64,000 nt of DNA from Tenebrio molitor (lineage: Eukaryota; Arthropoda; Insecta; Coleoptera; Tenebrionidae): contig NC_091046.1 in NCBI RefSeq assembly GCF_963966145.1, forward strand, positions 47,740,001 to 47,804,000. The letters are read 5' to 3'. The translations under genes were made by a program, and so were the position numbers. Shown here piece by piece: positions 32,864 to 47,345 of this stretch. Under the pieces are notes generated by a model that was not told the DNA's origin, made no database searches, and saw only the letters and a list, made by a program, of their open reading frames with translations. Position 1 is the stretch's first letter; each line of letters opens with the position of its first letter.

Positions 32864-35800
32864 TTTTGACAGTTAACACGTTGCATAGGATGGACGAAAA
32901 CATAAGAACTAAACCAAAAAGGTAATTTTATTGTAAAAAAAATTAGGGAAGGGATGTTAATGAATTCATTTTGTGTTCAATATTTTTCTTTTGATGTAAA
33001 ATCTAGAGCGGCGTCGATCTTAGATGAAATGAGTCCGTTGAAGGGCCGAGCAAACAGCCATTACGAAACATGAAAATGCAATTATTACAGCACTTCAGGA
33101 CGGACTCGAGATTAATGAAAATCCCGAAGTGGAGCAGTTCAACGACATCCGAGTGTCTTATTAATAATCCCTCACGAGCAAAGCGACAGACCTCTCGATC
33201 GATCATTTTTGCCCCGCTCAACTATCCCCGGAACACTATCCGGAAAGTTTGATGAATTTTTCGTCGTCGAAACATTCGCGATCCCGGCAAATTAAATAAG
33301 CCGGAGTTTACTCCCTCAGTGCCGAATTAGAGCCAGACAAATCGCTTTAAGACTCGACCGACGAAATCGCAGGATTCGAGGACCTCTTCTTCCCGATGCA
33401 CCGCCAACTTTGCGTCCAAGTAAATTACGTAGTTTCCAATCTGGACCGCTCCAACTTGGAAGACATGGATATCCAATCCGGTCCTGCTGCGCTCCTGCTG
33501 AAAGCTGCGTTATGTAATATTAAACGAGTTTCAACACTTAAGCCCCGCCGGAGTTAACTCGTCGGTAGTTGGAGGAGCTGAGGGTGTTTGTCTTCCGCAA
33601 ACAGGTGCACGTTTAGGACATGATAAATTCACTTAGGTCGAAAAACCAGTTTCAGCAGTGCCAATTATTGCGAACTCGATGGAATGACCGCAGCAGAGGC
33701 GCTCGCCTCTCTCCCTGTTTGTTATCCTGATCCTGTCGATGTTAACATGTTAATTAAGTTAGTATGCGTTTGCTGCACGGAATGATATTGCTGAACTAAC
33801 AAGGATCATGCGTGAATAATTTATACACAAATACCAAATAATGAGCTGATAACGTGGTGGTTAATTGAAAGGGGAGGAAGAAAGGACGCGCATAAATTTG
33901 TTTATTAGCCGAAGGAAGTCTAGCGAGTGGTAGTCGAAGGTCTGGGAGGTCTGCACGCGAGAGCTAAAAATACACACGAGCAAAATTAGGAAAATGAGGT
34001 TTTATTGCTTTATGATTAGCATTATCGGGCACAAAATGAAGACAAACAGAGTAAAAGAAATATACCACTGGGCAAAACAAACGTGTACTGTTTTTAAAAT
34101 CTGCATGGGATTATTATTTATAGAAAAATTCCTTTAAACATTTGTCCTTGTGAGCCAATAACTATAAGATGTTTCATTTTCAATGAATTGTTGTTTTCGA
34201 TGCAAACTTGGCGATGAAAATGTATAACTGGTTGCGTTTCAATGTTTGTAAGGATCATTATTATTCGTGAATAACCTGTCCATTTTTTTATAGTCCGATG
34301 GATCAATTAATAAGCAGAGCAACTGTTATATAGCTATCTCTTTTCAACATAATGTAAAACAAACTATTGGATTCTTGTACGTATTTTGTTAAGTCCGTTC
34401 CACTATGCGTCTCGCTTTGGCATGTGCGATTAGAGCAAGACGCGAGTTGTACGTTTATTCCATTAGCGACGTCAAATTTTTAGGTTAGGTCGTAGCTACA
34501 TTTATGATAATTTTGTTTAATTTTGCTTGAAATTTCCGCTGTATGATGCCAAGGAAAAGCTTCGCAACTCTTCTTGAACAACAGCCGACCATTATTATCT
34601 CGTTCCCGTGTAAAATACATTAACAAATTTCTTATTAGCGTGTAAGGGCATTGACCTTACGTGGTATTGCCGAAACAAAATCTAGGAAGAAAGAAAGACA
34701 GTCCAAACCTGGTTGTTTAATGTTGTTTTCAACGAGTTTTAATATGTTTTACCCATTAGTTGATAAATAGTTATCAAAAGGGTTCTGAAAAGAACTGTTT
34801 TTTAAATTGAAAACTGAGGAATGAATTTGCAGAAAAATAGAAAAGTCATTAAAACACGAAAGAACTCAACTCAAAATGTCAAAATTGAAATTTGTAATGA
34901 CATTTGTCTCAAGATGCCAATAGAAATTTTCAAATATTGGTAGCACTGCTGTCAAATGTCGAAAGCAGACGCAGGTCATGTCGACTTCTTGATTCGGACT
35001 AAGCTTATCAGACTATAATAAAAAAAAGGACTGTATATACGATATGACGTAGACAGATATGGGATTCCTTTACTGATAAGATGTTCGTTGATAAAAAAAT
35101 ATGAGATTTTATTATATTTATTAATATATATTATATTATATTTTTTCCCAGCTCTCTGGAGTTTGTTACATATTTTCCTCCTCCTCCTTCTCAATCCATG
35201 GCGCTGATAAAATTTACACTGTATCAGAACTGTCAAAAAATGTTTTTGATAAATATCTCCTTATCACTTGCTTCTATGACTGATCAAATTTATTAATCGT
35301 TTAATAAGCAACATCTCACCATTTTGGTTTGCAAATGTATTCTTGCTATTAATTTACATATTTATTTCTTGCCGACAATCGCGAGATTTGCAAGCGCAGA
35401 AGAATTAATTTAAAAATGTTTTTTGCAGAACCACAGAAAAAGTCATGTAGAACATCAGTCATCAGCCATGTTTTTGCTCTATTATTTTAAATTGCGAAAT
35501 TACACTCAGTTCTGCACCACCAAGGGATATTAAAAAATGCTTGGGGATATTCAAATATCAGACTGTCTCTTGTGAATATTTTATTTTCACACTCGAGCAG
35601 ATATGTAAATTTAATTGACGTTTTGGTTGCGGTTTCAATTATTTCTCCAGACCGAATGAATTGATAAATAAAATACAAGTCATTGTTTAATGTATTTTTG
35701 ACTCACGCGCTAAAAAATTAAAGCATAAATGTTAAAAAAAAATCTGTCACGATTATTGATTGTGTGACACTGTGTAACATTAATTTGTGTGTCGCAAACA

Positions 35801-38021
35801 AATTGAATATTTCATAGCGATCGAATGGTTCTGAGTGTAGACTGTTAGGCAAAAATGAAGAATCATAAATCTAAATTATTATAAAGAGGGAAAGAAATAG
35901 ACCATCAAAAAATCCCGAAAGAGCTGTAGAGCTAATAGAACGTTTATCAAACTTCACATGAGTAATAAGAAGTTATTGATATTTTCTGAATAAATAAATA
36001 AAGCTTCATAAATAAATGAGAAAATAAAATTTTAACATTAGGCGGGCATAAAACACCGATTTATAAAACATTAGTAAACATGTTATTTATTATTGTTTGG
36101 GAATTTACAACATATTTTTTAAACGTACAGTTTCCATAATTTATTGTTTTGTGTGAAACTGAAGGTGAATAAAATTCCAACAAATATTGTGAAGAATTTG
36201 ATGTTTCTGTAAGAGGGTTTCAGTAATTTCCATAAAACGTTCAAGTGTTTTTACTTTCGCAAGTAAACAAATACGAAACATACATTGTTAACGAAAACAT
36301 CCTCATATTTTGGGGATAATAATATTAGCAAACAAGAACCGAGTCGACTTCTCCGACCACGCAACATACATTCCAAAATAAACTGGCGACCTCTTTGCGC
36401 ATTTCTTTCTAGATTTTTACTTAGGCTTCCGTCGAATTTACGCATAATATAAAAGAGAAAATTCCGAGAAAATATTATTTTGGACCTGTTTCAGATTCCG
36501 CATCGAGATTTGGAGGTTCAAAGAAAAGCCGAGGTGAAAAGCGAGCAAAACACGAGAAACCAGTGCCATTCGTCGGACCGACAAACTTTTAATGACTTGT
36601 GCGTTTCGTCTTAATGTCGCCATTCATATTTTATGAGCGAATTTGCATCGAATTCCTGTCTTAACCTCCTTTACGGCGTTGTCGTAATGTTGTTCGGTCT
36701 GGAGCTTCGCCGTTTGATTTGCTCCTCCGAGTTGTGGTGCCCGACCGAGGAATTAAACGATCACCCCACGCGTATCCGCCATGTTGGATAACCTAATGAG
36801 GCGTCCTTGTGTGCAGATAGCGCGCTCGTTTTAAAATTCAGATACAAGGAAAATACGCGAACCGTTTCCGCCGGAAATGGAGCGAGTTTAGCGCCGGTTA
36901 ACACATGTGGAAATCTGGCATAAATCGAAATTTATTCGCGGCGGCGAACTTCAACTGGGCCGCAATTACGGAACTTTTTCAGAGTTCACCACAAGAAATC
37001 CCACTTGATACAAGCAATAATTTTTCGTTTAGGGGTAATTTCGGCGGTGCAACCGCACAGGACCGCACTCGATATTTCACCGGGTTCGAGAGCACAAATC
37101 ACCCCGAAAATGGAAACTTTTACAATCACTTAGCAAGCAGGAGAAATATTGCGAGTGGCAGTGGTATTCATGAGGCTTGAGGGTGAGGCAAGTTATGAGG
37201 AGGGGAGTTTTCTTGTGTAACCGGAGCGGGATATATTTTTCGTCATAAGTCAATTATCGAGGAATTTCATAACGGGGTGGATTGTCTCGGTTTGATCAAC
37301 TCCGGGAATTTTATTACGGACTTGTCGAGGTAGTTACATGGCTGGAAAAAACGCAGAAGGATCGATATGTTCAGACACAATAACTTTGTTAATTGGCCTT
37401 TATTACATGCTTTCTTAATGATGCCACGTCAGACAGGTTTCAAATAGTTTTTACCTGGTTTCTATATTGTTTTGTGGTGGAATGAAATAAGTAAAAGAGT
37501 ACAAGAAAAGTTGGTTTGATGGTGCGTTCAAAATAATTCAAATACAAGAGTCGCACTTCCTTTTTCATATTTTGATTATCATAATAAATATGATCGAATC
37601 TGTTCGCAGACTAAAAAAATATTTAAAAAAAGTCTCATTATAAAATATTGCTGCAAAGAGGAAGATCTTTCTGAATGGCTACTCACGTAGAAAGGACGTT
37701 GATGATTATTAAATACTTCTTGAAATTGTTCTGTTTTATAAAATTTGAATGATGAAACGTGAAAAAAGGAAATTCTTAAAAAAAATTGAAAAAGGTTGGA
37801 TGTGCTGGGACATTAAAAAGGAACAGTCTTATTTGAAGACTAATCCGACAAATTGTTAAAATGCACAAAAACTGCATTTTATAAACTTTAGCGAATTGAA
37901 ACCAATGGAGAAAGTTGCAAATTTTTTATTCAACATTTGTATTACATTTTTATTTAAAAGAATACCTACAGTAGTAGCAACTGCGTTAGTAAATTTCTTT
38001 TTCACTTTTTGATCTTGGTAG
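32864..38021. other. Gene-poor DNA, no gene seen
   Basis: No exon recognised in 5.2 kb. Frames such as the 91-codon one at 36905-37180 have no known motif. A degenerate satellite-like core (GGATGTGCTGGGA) occurs near 37797. 36.7-37.3 kb is GC-richer and could be conserved non-coding sequence; nothing more can be said from one sequence. Confidence 0.35.
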
Positions 38022-38338
38022 TATCGCGCGTTCAATGAAGTCCTGGGGTGAGTAGGCGTTGGAAAAATGAAACCGTTTAGAACAGTGTAAAGTTTGAATT
38101 TCCCGCCGTTCTTTCACGAATGACGTTTGTTTATGTTTAACCGGGACATGATTGAATTTGTTTGTTTTCAGCAAAGGGTGCCTTTAGATATTTGCTTCGA
38201 GAATAGGAATCGTTACGTTATTCTCTTTTTAATGTAAAACATTGCACAGAAAGAAAAAAAGAAACATTTTTTTGGCTCTCAATTTTAGGTTAGCTGTCAA
38301 CATGCTCCAATTAATCTAGGCTTTAAAAAAGCAGAACA
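38022..38338 (-). mobile_element. MITE family copy 2 (minus orientation, far end truncated)
   Basis: TATCGCGCGTTCAATGAAGT marks the intact outer TIR end. The inner landmarks TTGAATTTCCCGCCG and TTTTAGGTTAGCTGTCAA follow in reverse orientation to copy 1. The other end breaks off in the AAAAAAGCAGAACAT segment. Confidence 0.75.
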
Positions 38339-41300
38339 TAAAATAAAATGAACTCGACACGCTGAAAAGAAATTAGAACAAAAACCCAATTTCTAATTAT
38401 TCCAAATCGAATTATAAAATATTACTGCCGAAAGAAAAATATTCGCGAATGCCTACTAAAGCAGAAATAACGTCGACGATTACAAAACGTTTCTTGTTAA
38501 AATATTTATATCGTTATCGAGATATTGAATTGTCAACTTTTGAACTGGCCGCTGCCATTTCGAGAAATTTCATCCAATCGACCCAACCATAACAGTTTCT
38601 TTGAAACGTTCGCCCAATTCAGCACTTCGCTCTCTATTCAAATCGGTCCGTATGCGCACCGACCACCCGCAAGAGACTCTTCCACAATTCATCCATTAAA
38701 CAAAAGGAGCAAGAACGCGCTTTTCCACTTGCCGCGAATAAAGAACGGAGCGGATTAGGGACGTTTCAATCTGTCGTCGAACCACCCTCGAGGATCGGAT
38801 CACGTAAGTCGGATCAGCAGGAATGTGACCTGCGGATCGTCGATTGATTTAAATTGAAGGAAAATATGTCATCGCAGGAAACACGAACCCTCATTAAAAA
38901 CTAAGCGCGCTAATTACAGTTTAAAAAAAGGACACACTACGTAATGTAAGTTCTTAAGTTAATCGAGAGTTGGAATGGGACGATTACGCCGCCAGACAGG
39001 ATAATGAAACGGCAAAATAAACAATGAAGGTTCTTCATCAATTGTTTATGTCGGCGATTCGCCCATTAGGGGAGATCCATCTTCATTAAACACAACTCTT
39101 TTTTCAATCAATCAATCAACATTTGTTTGTTAAATTTGAACTGTGATCCCTTTCGGGGCGGCGCCGCTGCAGGGTCGAGTCAGGACTACGAACGATTGGA
39201 AAAAAAATGTTTAATGTGGAGGAGACAAAGTGAACGTCGGGGATGAGAACAACTAGCTCCGATCCGTTAGAAGAGATGTTTATTTTGTTTGCCCGATCGC
39301 AAAGTGAACCCGGTCGTTTCGATTGGAAATGGCATCCGCCCTCGTTATCGCCCGATTTAGTTCCGCTTGTTAAAAGTTGCGACACCTGTGAAGTGGAAAC
39401 CGTGTCGCTGGCTCCATTGTGGCTTACGCTTCCGAAATAATTAAATCCACCTCCGGAATCATAATTAGCCGAGACGAACTTTGATTTGTCGCAGAGGCAA
39501 ATTAATTCGGCGATGTTTACGAGCGGTTAGCGAAATGTACGAGATCCGACATTATGACGTCTTAATTTGATAAAAACCCGCTGCGAGAGTGACTGCCATT
39601 TTATTGCGTTGTTAATTATTTAGCGCCTTCGCTAAGAGCTTTCCGATGGAACACAATTTAGTTTTATTGCTGCGTATCGATAATGCGTGCATTAAGTAGA
39701 TGGATGGGGGACATAATTGTTCCAACAACAACTGCGACGGAAACAATTTAATGGTTAAAAGGCACTTGCTGCGGTCGCGCCATTAATATACGTTTGCGGT
39801 AGGTGTGTGGCGGTGAGATGTATTAGGGCGCCATCTACGTTTATAGCGTGACGGGGTCGAGTCGCATCGGTGAGTTCTAGTCGGCGCGCCATCTGTGGTG
39901 ATCGCGTCCAACTGACAACATTTTACGTCTTATTCGTAAACTTTGTATCGCGGCGGAAGGCGCGAACGGTATCTAACCTCTGTTGGCACATGACACGATG
40001 TTAATTAAACAAGTTTTATCTTTGGGGGCGGCGTTATCTCGGAGAAAAGGCTGCACGCCAGACAACAGTTGGAAATGTTCTTTGGAGTGAAAGAAGTGGT
40101 CCCAGAGCCCATTAATACGTAATTACTGAATTCTGGAATTTAATTTCGACACAGAACGCGGATAAGTTACGCTACGTCGTCTCGTTAGAATAATTAACCG
40201 TAACATAATGAACAAGATGTATCCGCCTTTCGAACACAATAAGTTTCCCGTCGACAAGAATGTAAAATTATATTTCCCGAGGAGGTCCTGGTTCCTGTGG
40301 GCGACTACAAGGGAAGTTTTTCCAGAATAATTATGTGTAGCGCATCCATCAGGAGTTCCTTTGTGAGTGCTCATTAAAGTCGAAATTAATATTTATCAGA
40401 CGTGTGACGATTTTCAAAGAACTCATTAATTCCGATCACAAAGCACTTTAATTTCGATTTTTATTGTTGTTATCCTGTAACAAACCAACTAATTAAAACG
40501 AAAATTCGAGCGCATTTAATTAACGCGGCTCCTGTTTCCATTTTACACTACCCTTATTGCCAGTTTCGGAGAAATCGGAAACCGGAGGTGTTCGACAAGG
40601 AGGGCCACCCGCACCAAGGCTCTTCACAGGTGCGATCGATCTTCCAGTTTATTTCGCGTTTTTACGGCGTCTTTGAAGACAGCGCGCAAATTACTTCATT
40701 TGGGAGCACTCTTGTCGCTTAATTCCGATTCGTTAGAGGTTTATGAAATGTAAAGTTTCCGGAAAATGCGGCGATAAAGCGCTGAATACGTTGCCAACCT
40801 GGTGCATAATGAGCTTTGAAATAATTAAAAGAAAGTAATAAAATTCAGACGAAAACGGATTTAGATTAATTTCGCTACCGGTGAAGAATGGAATGGGGAC
40901 ATTTTGCGGCCATTCTTACGCACCGGAGACTAAATTGGTTTTTTAATTAATTTTTTATCCGTCCGAGAGCAAATTAACTTTTGCTGGACCAGATTTCTTT
41001 TGAATTAAATATTTACTACGCGCTCCAGAGCGAGATTTTATCCTTTGTAAAAGCTGCAAGACGGGAAGGTGTTGACAACTTTCAAAATGGGATCAAGACC
41101 AGCAAACCGAAATTCATAATTGCTAACCTAAAAGTTAAAAAAATCCACATACGGGTACAGTTCGTTGCAAAAAAAAAAAACGGGAAGCGAAAATTTTCCT
41201 AATGGAAATTTGATTTTGTCCATTTGTCAATTAATTGTCTATTTGACAATACCTATCAAATAATTAAAAAAATGTCATTGAATTTTGACGTTAATTCTAA

Positions 41301-42039
41301 CCTATCTCTCGTAAGACGGTTTCACACTTTGAAAAATTGTAAAAATGTGTCAATTTTATTCTGACAGTTCCCGTTTTTTTTTTGCAACCAACTGTACCCC
41401 GTTCAGTTTTAGAGTAAATAAATTCATAATAGCTGATTCTATAACACGGCCTCCTAGATATAACAATATAACAAACTTAGTTCAAGCCATAATTTTTGTT
41501 TTCGAGGGTGCATGGTTGGTTGCCTATTAGCATTATTTTCTAACAAAAAATTGTTTGCACTCTATGCAATTACAAAACAAGAACAACGCAAAATACAAAA
41601 TGTAAAAAAGAGGTTAATAACAGTTAACAAGGGTTTAATTGCTTGATTTGAGTACAAATAAGTATGCAACCAATATTACACATTTTTGTGCTTTTAACTT
41701 CGTTTCAAAAGTGGGAGCTCAGGTGCTCCGGTTAAATGTCATTTTGAAATCACAAAGATTTTACTGACGCGCAGGGCCGGATAAGAGACTTGGCTCTTAT
41801 CATATCTAGGAGGCAACTTTAAGGTAGCTCAAACCACAACATAGATGTTATCTTTAGTGGAAAAATATTCCGGAGCATCCACCATTTTTACGAAACATTG
41901 AAATACATTTTACTTAATTTGCGCAAGAGGTAGAGAATTGCGCTTTTTGCATTTGATTGTCCAAAAGCAAAATCTTTGTTTGAGATCATGACGTGGCTAC
42001 AGTTTCTCTACTGAAAAATATCCCGAATTTATCATTAAA
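38339..42039. other. Gene-poor DNA with possible regulatory sites
   Basis: No exon recognised. CTCF-like motifs lie at 39826-39898 (separate entry). A minus-strand satellite core (AAATGGTGGATGCTCCGG) lies at about 41870-41892. Two segments near 41120-41420 share a scattered AACTGTACCC/GGGTACAGTT inverted pair (about 41153 and 41390), bounding a possible 240-bp foldback. Confidence 0.35.
39826..39898 (-). promoter_or_regulatory. Pair of CTCF-like sites (AGATGGCGC cores)
   Basis: On the minus strand 39826-39839 reads CGTAGATGGCGCCC and 39883-39898 reads CCACAGATGGCGCGCC. Both have the AGATGGCGC core, point the same way and are 57 bp apart. The second also keeps CCAC. This is a motif match only. 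Confidence 0.35.
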
Positions 42040-42399
42040 TATCGCGCGTTCAAATGAAATCCTGGGCTGGGGAGGCGTTTGAAACCGTCAATTGTTGTGC
42101 TTTTTTAAAGCGTAGATTAATTGGAACATGTTGACAGCTAACCTAAAATTGACAGCCAAAAAGATCTTTCTTTTTTTTCCTTGCAATGTTTTACATTAAA
42201 AATAGAATCAATTAACGATTTCTATTTTCGAAGCAAATATGTATGTAAGGGCACCCTTTTCTGAAAACAAACATGTTCAATTATGTCCCTATTAAAACAT
42301 AAACAAATGTCATTCGTGTCAAATGGCGGGAAATTCAAACTTTACACTGTTCTAAACTGTTTAATTTTTCCAACGCCTACTCAGCCCAGAATTTCATTC
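42040..42399 (+). mobile_element. MITE family copy 3 (nearly full length)
   Basis: About 360 bp, from TATCGCGCGTTCAAATGAAA to CCTACTCAGCCCAGAATTTC. Only the last part of the right TIR is missing. It contains TTGACAGCTAACCTAAAATT and GGCGGGAAATTCAAACTTTA. It has no protein-coding capacity. Confidence 0.85.
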
Positions 42400-45300
42400 A
42401 ATTATTGCCAACCTGAAAGTTTAAAGAATTTACCTTGCTTAAAATATTTTTTCTGGTGTTACTAATTAATATTTGTGGTCAGAAGGATGCTGGATTTGTT
42501 GAAGTCCCTCTAAATACTCCCTCATTCTCTCTTGTTGTCTGAAGCCGACCCTAATGTTTTTGTATGAAAAATATATATTTGTTTTATGAGCTCGTGCAAA
42601 AATGTACCTATTGTAATATTTATCTGTATGTTTGTTTGTCTTGGATTTTTTCTTTGTGTAAAATATTTCTCTTGGTTTAATTGACTTACTCAGTTATTCA
42701 CTCATTAATTGTTCGTTCACGATTGCTTCTGCAAAAAACACTGATCGGAGTGTTTCCTTGTGGAAAGTACTGGTATTTGTTCGGCAAGGATTTAAGGCCT
42801 ATTAATTTTGGTGCAAGTTGTGGTGTTGACCACTCGGCAAAAATGGTGGAGGCGCCGGGCTAACCGCTGGGACAACACACCAATCCTCGCCGCCCCCGAC
42901 GCTGTCGCTTCTTTATCACTGTTCACTAGTGCGGCGGCAGATGTGCACGCCTCGAAAACTTCAGGTTTAATCAAGTGTCTCGACCGAAAGCTCGCCCGAT
43001 CTGTCCGTTGGAGCTTTACAACGTTACAAAACGAAACTTAATCTGTAATTAAAGACGAACAGGGTCGAATCGACGCCGCCATCGGCACTTCTTGCCCCAA
43101 TTAGAGAAAAATCGCCCCCCTGAATATTTATGTAGTTGGGGTCGAGTTTGCTTCTATAATCCTAAGTCGCCGGCCTGGCCTCCAAAGATTGTAAAGTTGA
43201 TGTTGTTAAATTTCGCCCAAGTTTGGAGTGGATTACTTCAAAGAGCAAATTTCGCAAGTTTAATAACGAGTGTGGGGTCGAAAGAAATTCGGCGATAGAG
43301 AGGCGGCGCGTCGATTTCGAAGGGTCCAACGGGTTAATAATGCAGGGGTGCCTTGTCTGGGTTAGGGGATGAATAATTGGTGAGATATCGGCTTGTACGG
43401 ACCTGCACCGGCTTGTACAGGGGTGCAGGTCACGGTCGAGCTGCAGAGGGCGCAATGCGACGAGGGTTGCCTCCAGACAACCAGAAAAAAATCTTAATTT
43501 CTTATTTATTTCAACAAGCTCGCTCCTCTCTTTGGCACACCGAACTGAGAATACGTGGCGTGTTTATCGCTCGTCGTATTTATTCAAATAATCCGAATTA
43601 CGTGAAACTTACGAGACTGTCAATATTTATTGTAGAACCTTTTAAGGCATATTTTTCGGAGCTGTGTTGATCCAGTACTTAATAAAGCAGACCTGGCTCC
43701 GTTGAGCACCTAGAGGCGAACACATTGTTTGCAAGAAAGAAACCAGTCGACTATCCAACCCTTCCACTCGACTCCCTTTTGATGCAAATCTCGATCGCCC
43801 AATATTGCTATACCATAACCGAATCAGATTTCTATTTCTGTTCGGCATTAGAGGATTAGACGAGGCGGAGGTCGTGTAATTCAACTAAACTCAAGTTCAA
43901 TTACTTGAGGCTAACCCTGCAGTTCTAACTTATGAGCCGGATTACGCTCGCGCCTAATTTAAATAAATTAAACATGGCCGTCGGACCCGGCCGATTTTTT
44001 ATTGATTAATATTCATATCCACCCGATTATGCAAATTCCGAGTGAAAATTATCAGCGTTTTTCCTACCAGTGTTTTCCCGTATTTATTGCTCCTCGCCAA
44101 TCATTTTTGTCGTCGCTTTAATAATCATTTTACCGCTGCCGCACCGGTGATTGATGCATAATTTATGATTGATTGCGGCGGCGTTTTCGGGACACTCGCA
44201 AATAAAGAGATCGGGTGGTGGCTAATTGCGCCGGCTTTGATCTAGGACGTTGTTACAGAAACACTCAAGGAAATTAACGAGAGACTTTTATTCCCCAAGA
44301 AATTACCCCGCGGGGGTGGCGACCGGTCTGGGGAGCGTTAAAGACAAGCTTCGCGTTTACGTCCCCGGAACGGCCGATATGGTCGGATGCCTTTCGGATT
44401 TCCGAACACACCTGAATCTTTGCCTCCCCAATAATTAATTCTGCTAAATAACAAACAAGGAGGGCATTTCTACAATTTTTCAAAATGAATTGTTTTATTT
44501 ATGTCGTTTCTATAGCGACGTGGCGACATGTTAGCCGACTTTATTTTTATTGACAGCCAAGGAAATTTTACCTGTTCATTAATTTTCGGTTGCACACAAA
44601 ATGTTGTGTACACCGTGGCTGCGAAATCCTTTGACGACCTTGAGATTGTCTTGCCTCGGCCTAAACGGCCTCGGCCGCAATTTTTCTCTCGGTACGTCAA
44701 AAAACGATTTCGCATCCTTGATATCCAAACAACTATTGTTTTGTTTTTGAATAATTTGTTTGCGCGAGCAGTACCACCAGGTCTGTCGACTCAAGTTGTG
44801 ATTACTTTTCTTTTTCTTGTTTCCTTGATGGAATTCTGTTTGCTCCAAGTTCTAGACATTCCATACTAAGTCTATTATTTCTTGTGTGATTGTTGAGCCA
44901 CTGATAAGAGTCGCTGTTTGTCGAATATCGCTAGAACTCCCCTAATAAGATTTATTTCGAATGGAGCTGCCACAACTTGGCAATTTATCCCGACGAGGAC
45001 TACATTGTGGTCTTAAGCTGGTTGTATTTTTCAGTTCGTGCTGATTTATCGGCACTTGTTGCACCACTTGGTTCGTTCATTTTTGCAAGTGTGAGATTGA
45101 GCCGCGTCTTGTTGACCGGACCCGTAACGAGTTTTCGTAGCTCCACCCCCGAATCTCGCTCCCTTAATGGGGTGTCAAGTGCAGCGCAATTTCCAATAAT
45201 GCCAAATAAACATAAATCAACGTTAACGAAATAACAATCTCGAGTTGGTACGCTCCACCCCTCGCCTGTAAAGCTGCTTGTGTTGTCATTTTTTCAAGCC

Positions 45301-46854
45301 CGCCGCTATTGATCACGCATTAGCGTAAATGTCAAAGAACAGAAAAGATCAATGTTTGTAAATGGGGTTTCCTGGCCTACATGCGACAAAGTTAAATAAT
45401 CCCGGCGGTTTAGACCGCAGTTGACAAACTTCTGCTTAATTAGACGCATCCCCCGGTCGATAGGGATGCGCTCCGTAGGAAAAAAATGACACGAATAATT
45501 TTCGTTTAATTCGAGCGATCAAACAGGATGTGAGCCTTCGTTCGGAAGGAGGGTGGAGCGATTAATAACAGACGAGTTGGCTCGTGGGGATTTATTAAAT
45601 CATCAAGAGAACAGGGGTGGCAATTGTGTATTTTTCGGGAAAATTTTCGCGATTTTCCCGAGCGATCGATACGACGAATCCTTTGTGTCCTGTGGGAAAA
45701 GTGAGTCAGGTGCGTGCAGCGCCTCCTTCGTGACTGAAATCGGCAAACGCCCCGTTCGGGAAAATTCCCGCCGAGACTTTTCCGCACAAAATATTTTAAA
45801 TCTCGATCCCAGATCGACCCACCCGATTTAATTACTCGAGCGGGGCAAGGGTTGCGATGACGACTTTTTCCGAGTCGAACAAACGGCGAGTTCGTTAACG
45901 TCGTGTCCTGGGGTGGAACGTTCTTTTTACAATAGACAACACCGGCGGCGTCAAGAAGGCTGTGCGTATATCGATTCGAGGGTGCATTGCACTTGATATC
46001 ATCCGACCCCATCTCCTAACCTACTTCTATGATTTATAATCCGATTGGGGTGCAAAAACGTCAACCCCCGAATTCTTTAGAAATCAGTTGGTCGCCTTGA
46101 ATTTACGTTCGTGAGATGTTTACTGGATTTGTTGTTTTTACGGGCGAGGTGTGTCGGAACTGGGCTGCGGAAAGTCGGAAACTCGTTGGGAATTCGGCCG
46201 TGTTTTGTCTGGCGTTTCAGACTTGGGAAACTTGGCCGGAATTTCCAGCGGGCCCAGAATTAAGAAAATTACCAGCGCGAAAGAAACTCATTGATTGCTG
46301 AAAATTCTTTGCAGATAGCTTTCGAGCGTTCCCGCAGACGCGGGTTCGAGCCTTCGGAGTTCAAAGAGTGCGAAATGAAAGGGAGAAATGTTTTGCTGAA
46401 AAATAATCGCTCAAAAACATCGGCGGACGTCGACATTTGTAACGGTTTCCGGTTTGTGCGGTACGGCCGGAACCGGATGATTCCGGGCGCTGCGGCCAAG
46501 TGTGCCGGCCCGTATTGGATTCCGGGTCGTTATCCGCGCTTAATACTTAATAAATAAAGATTTAGAGGTGAGTTGGTGATTCGGCTGAAATCTTTTCACT
46601 TCGTATCGTTTTTCATTATCTGACGGAATTGTCGGCTCGAGATCGTTATTGCGTCGGGAAAGCGAGCCGAACACTTTTGATGTAATTTTTCCGAGTGTAA
46701 TACACATCCGATGAATTTACGAGGTGTTGGGAACACTTCGTTCGAAATAATCGACGAAGCCAGATTTCTAAAGAAGCGACTCTGTCAAAAGTGGCAGAAT
46801 ATGTATAAATGCTTTCGCTCATTTTCAATCTTGCAGCTGTCGTTTGCTCAATCA
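42400..46854. other. Gene-poor DNA, one isolated satellite core
   Basis: No exon recognised. An isolated core AAATGGTGGAGGCGCCGGGC lies at about 42840. The longest frame (168 codons, minus, 45506-46012) is low-complexity-free but has no known motif and overlaps an open frame on the other strand, so it is not called. A B-box-like GGGTTCGAGCC at about 46341 lacks a tRNA fold. Confidence 0.35.
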
Positions 46855-47345
46855 AATTACTTTGTATTTGGACGATACGTGGCAAAGAGAAATTTACATT
46901 TTTTAATAACTATTACCCTGAAGTCTTTTACTAAGTTTTTTATATAAAGATATTTAAAGCCGAAGTGAAGTTCATTAAATTGGAAAAGGCTTTGTGGACT
47001 CCTGTTAGATACTTTAATTAAGGAAAAAGTTTGTCTCAGAGCGGCAGTGTCATGAAATTTCTAAGTTAATTAATGACGATAAAAATTTTCGAAAGAGTTG
47101 AATAACAATTTAATCATTCGTTTAACAATTCTTAACGTCATAGGTTTCTTATTACAAATGTTGTCAACAAATTCATTGTAAATGAAATATTATGCGAATA
47201 AATTGGTAAATAAGAGACATTTTGATTTAAAAAAATCTTAGTAACAATGCAGAAATATTCACAATTCCATAAGACCTTTTTTTTTAATAGCACCTCGAAG
47301 TGAACCACATTTAATTATTATTATTTATAAATTGTTGTTTTATTT
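46855..47345 (+). repeat. Direct duplication, copy 1 (empty of MITE)
   Basis: It starts near ACTTTGTATTTGGACGATAC and matches 47868-48620 through GCCGAAGTGAAGTTCAT, GATACTTTAATTAAGGAAAA, AATTTCTAAGTTAATTAATG and, after a gap, CAGAAATATTCACAATTCC and TTTAATAGCACC. The copies are about 1 kb apart and well diverged. Confidence 0.7.

Noticed and set aside
36905..37180. 91-codon frame with protein-like composition
   Set aside because: Asn/Phe-rich but without similarity to anything I know, and no signals around it.
45506..46012. 168-codon minus-strand frame
   Set aside because: No domain, no splice or poly(A) support, and an opposite-strand frame overlaps it; length is possible by chance in GC-richer DNA.
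46320..46365. B-box-like GGGTTCGAGCC suggesting a tRNA
   Set aside because: No A box at the right distance and no cloverleaf or acceptor stem could be formed.
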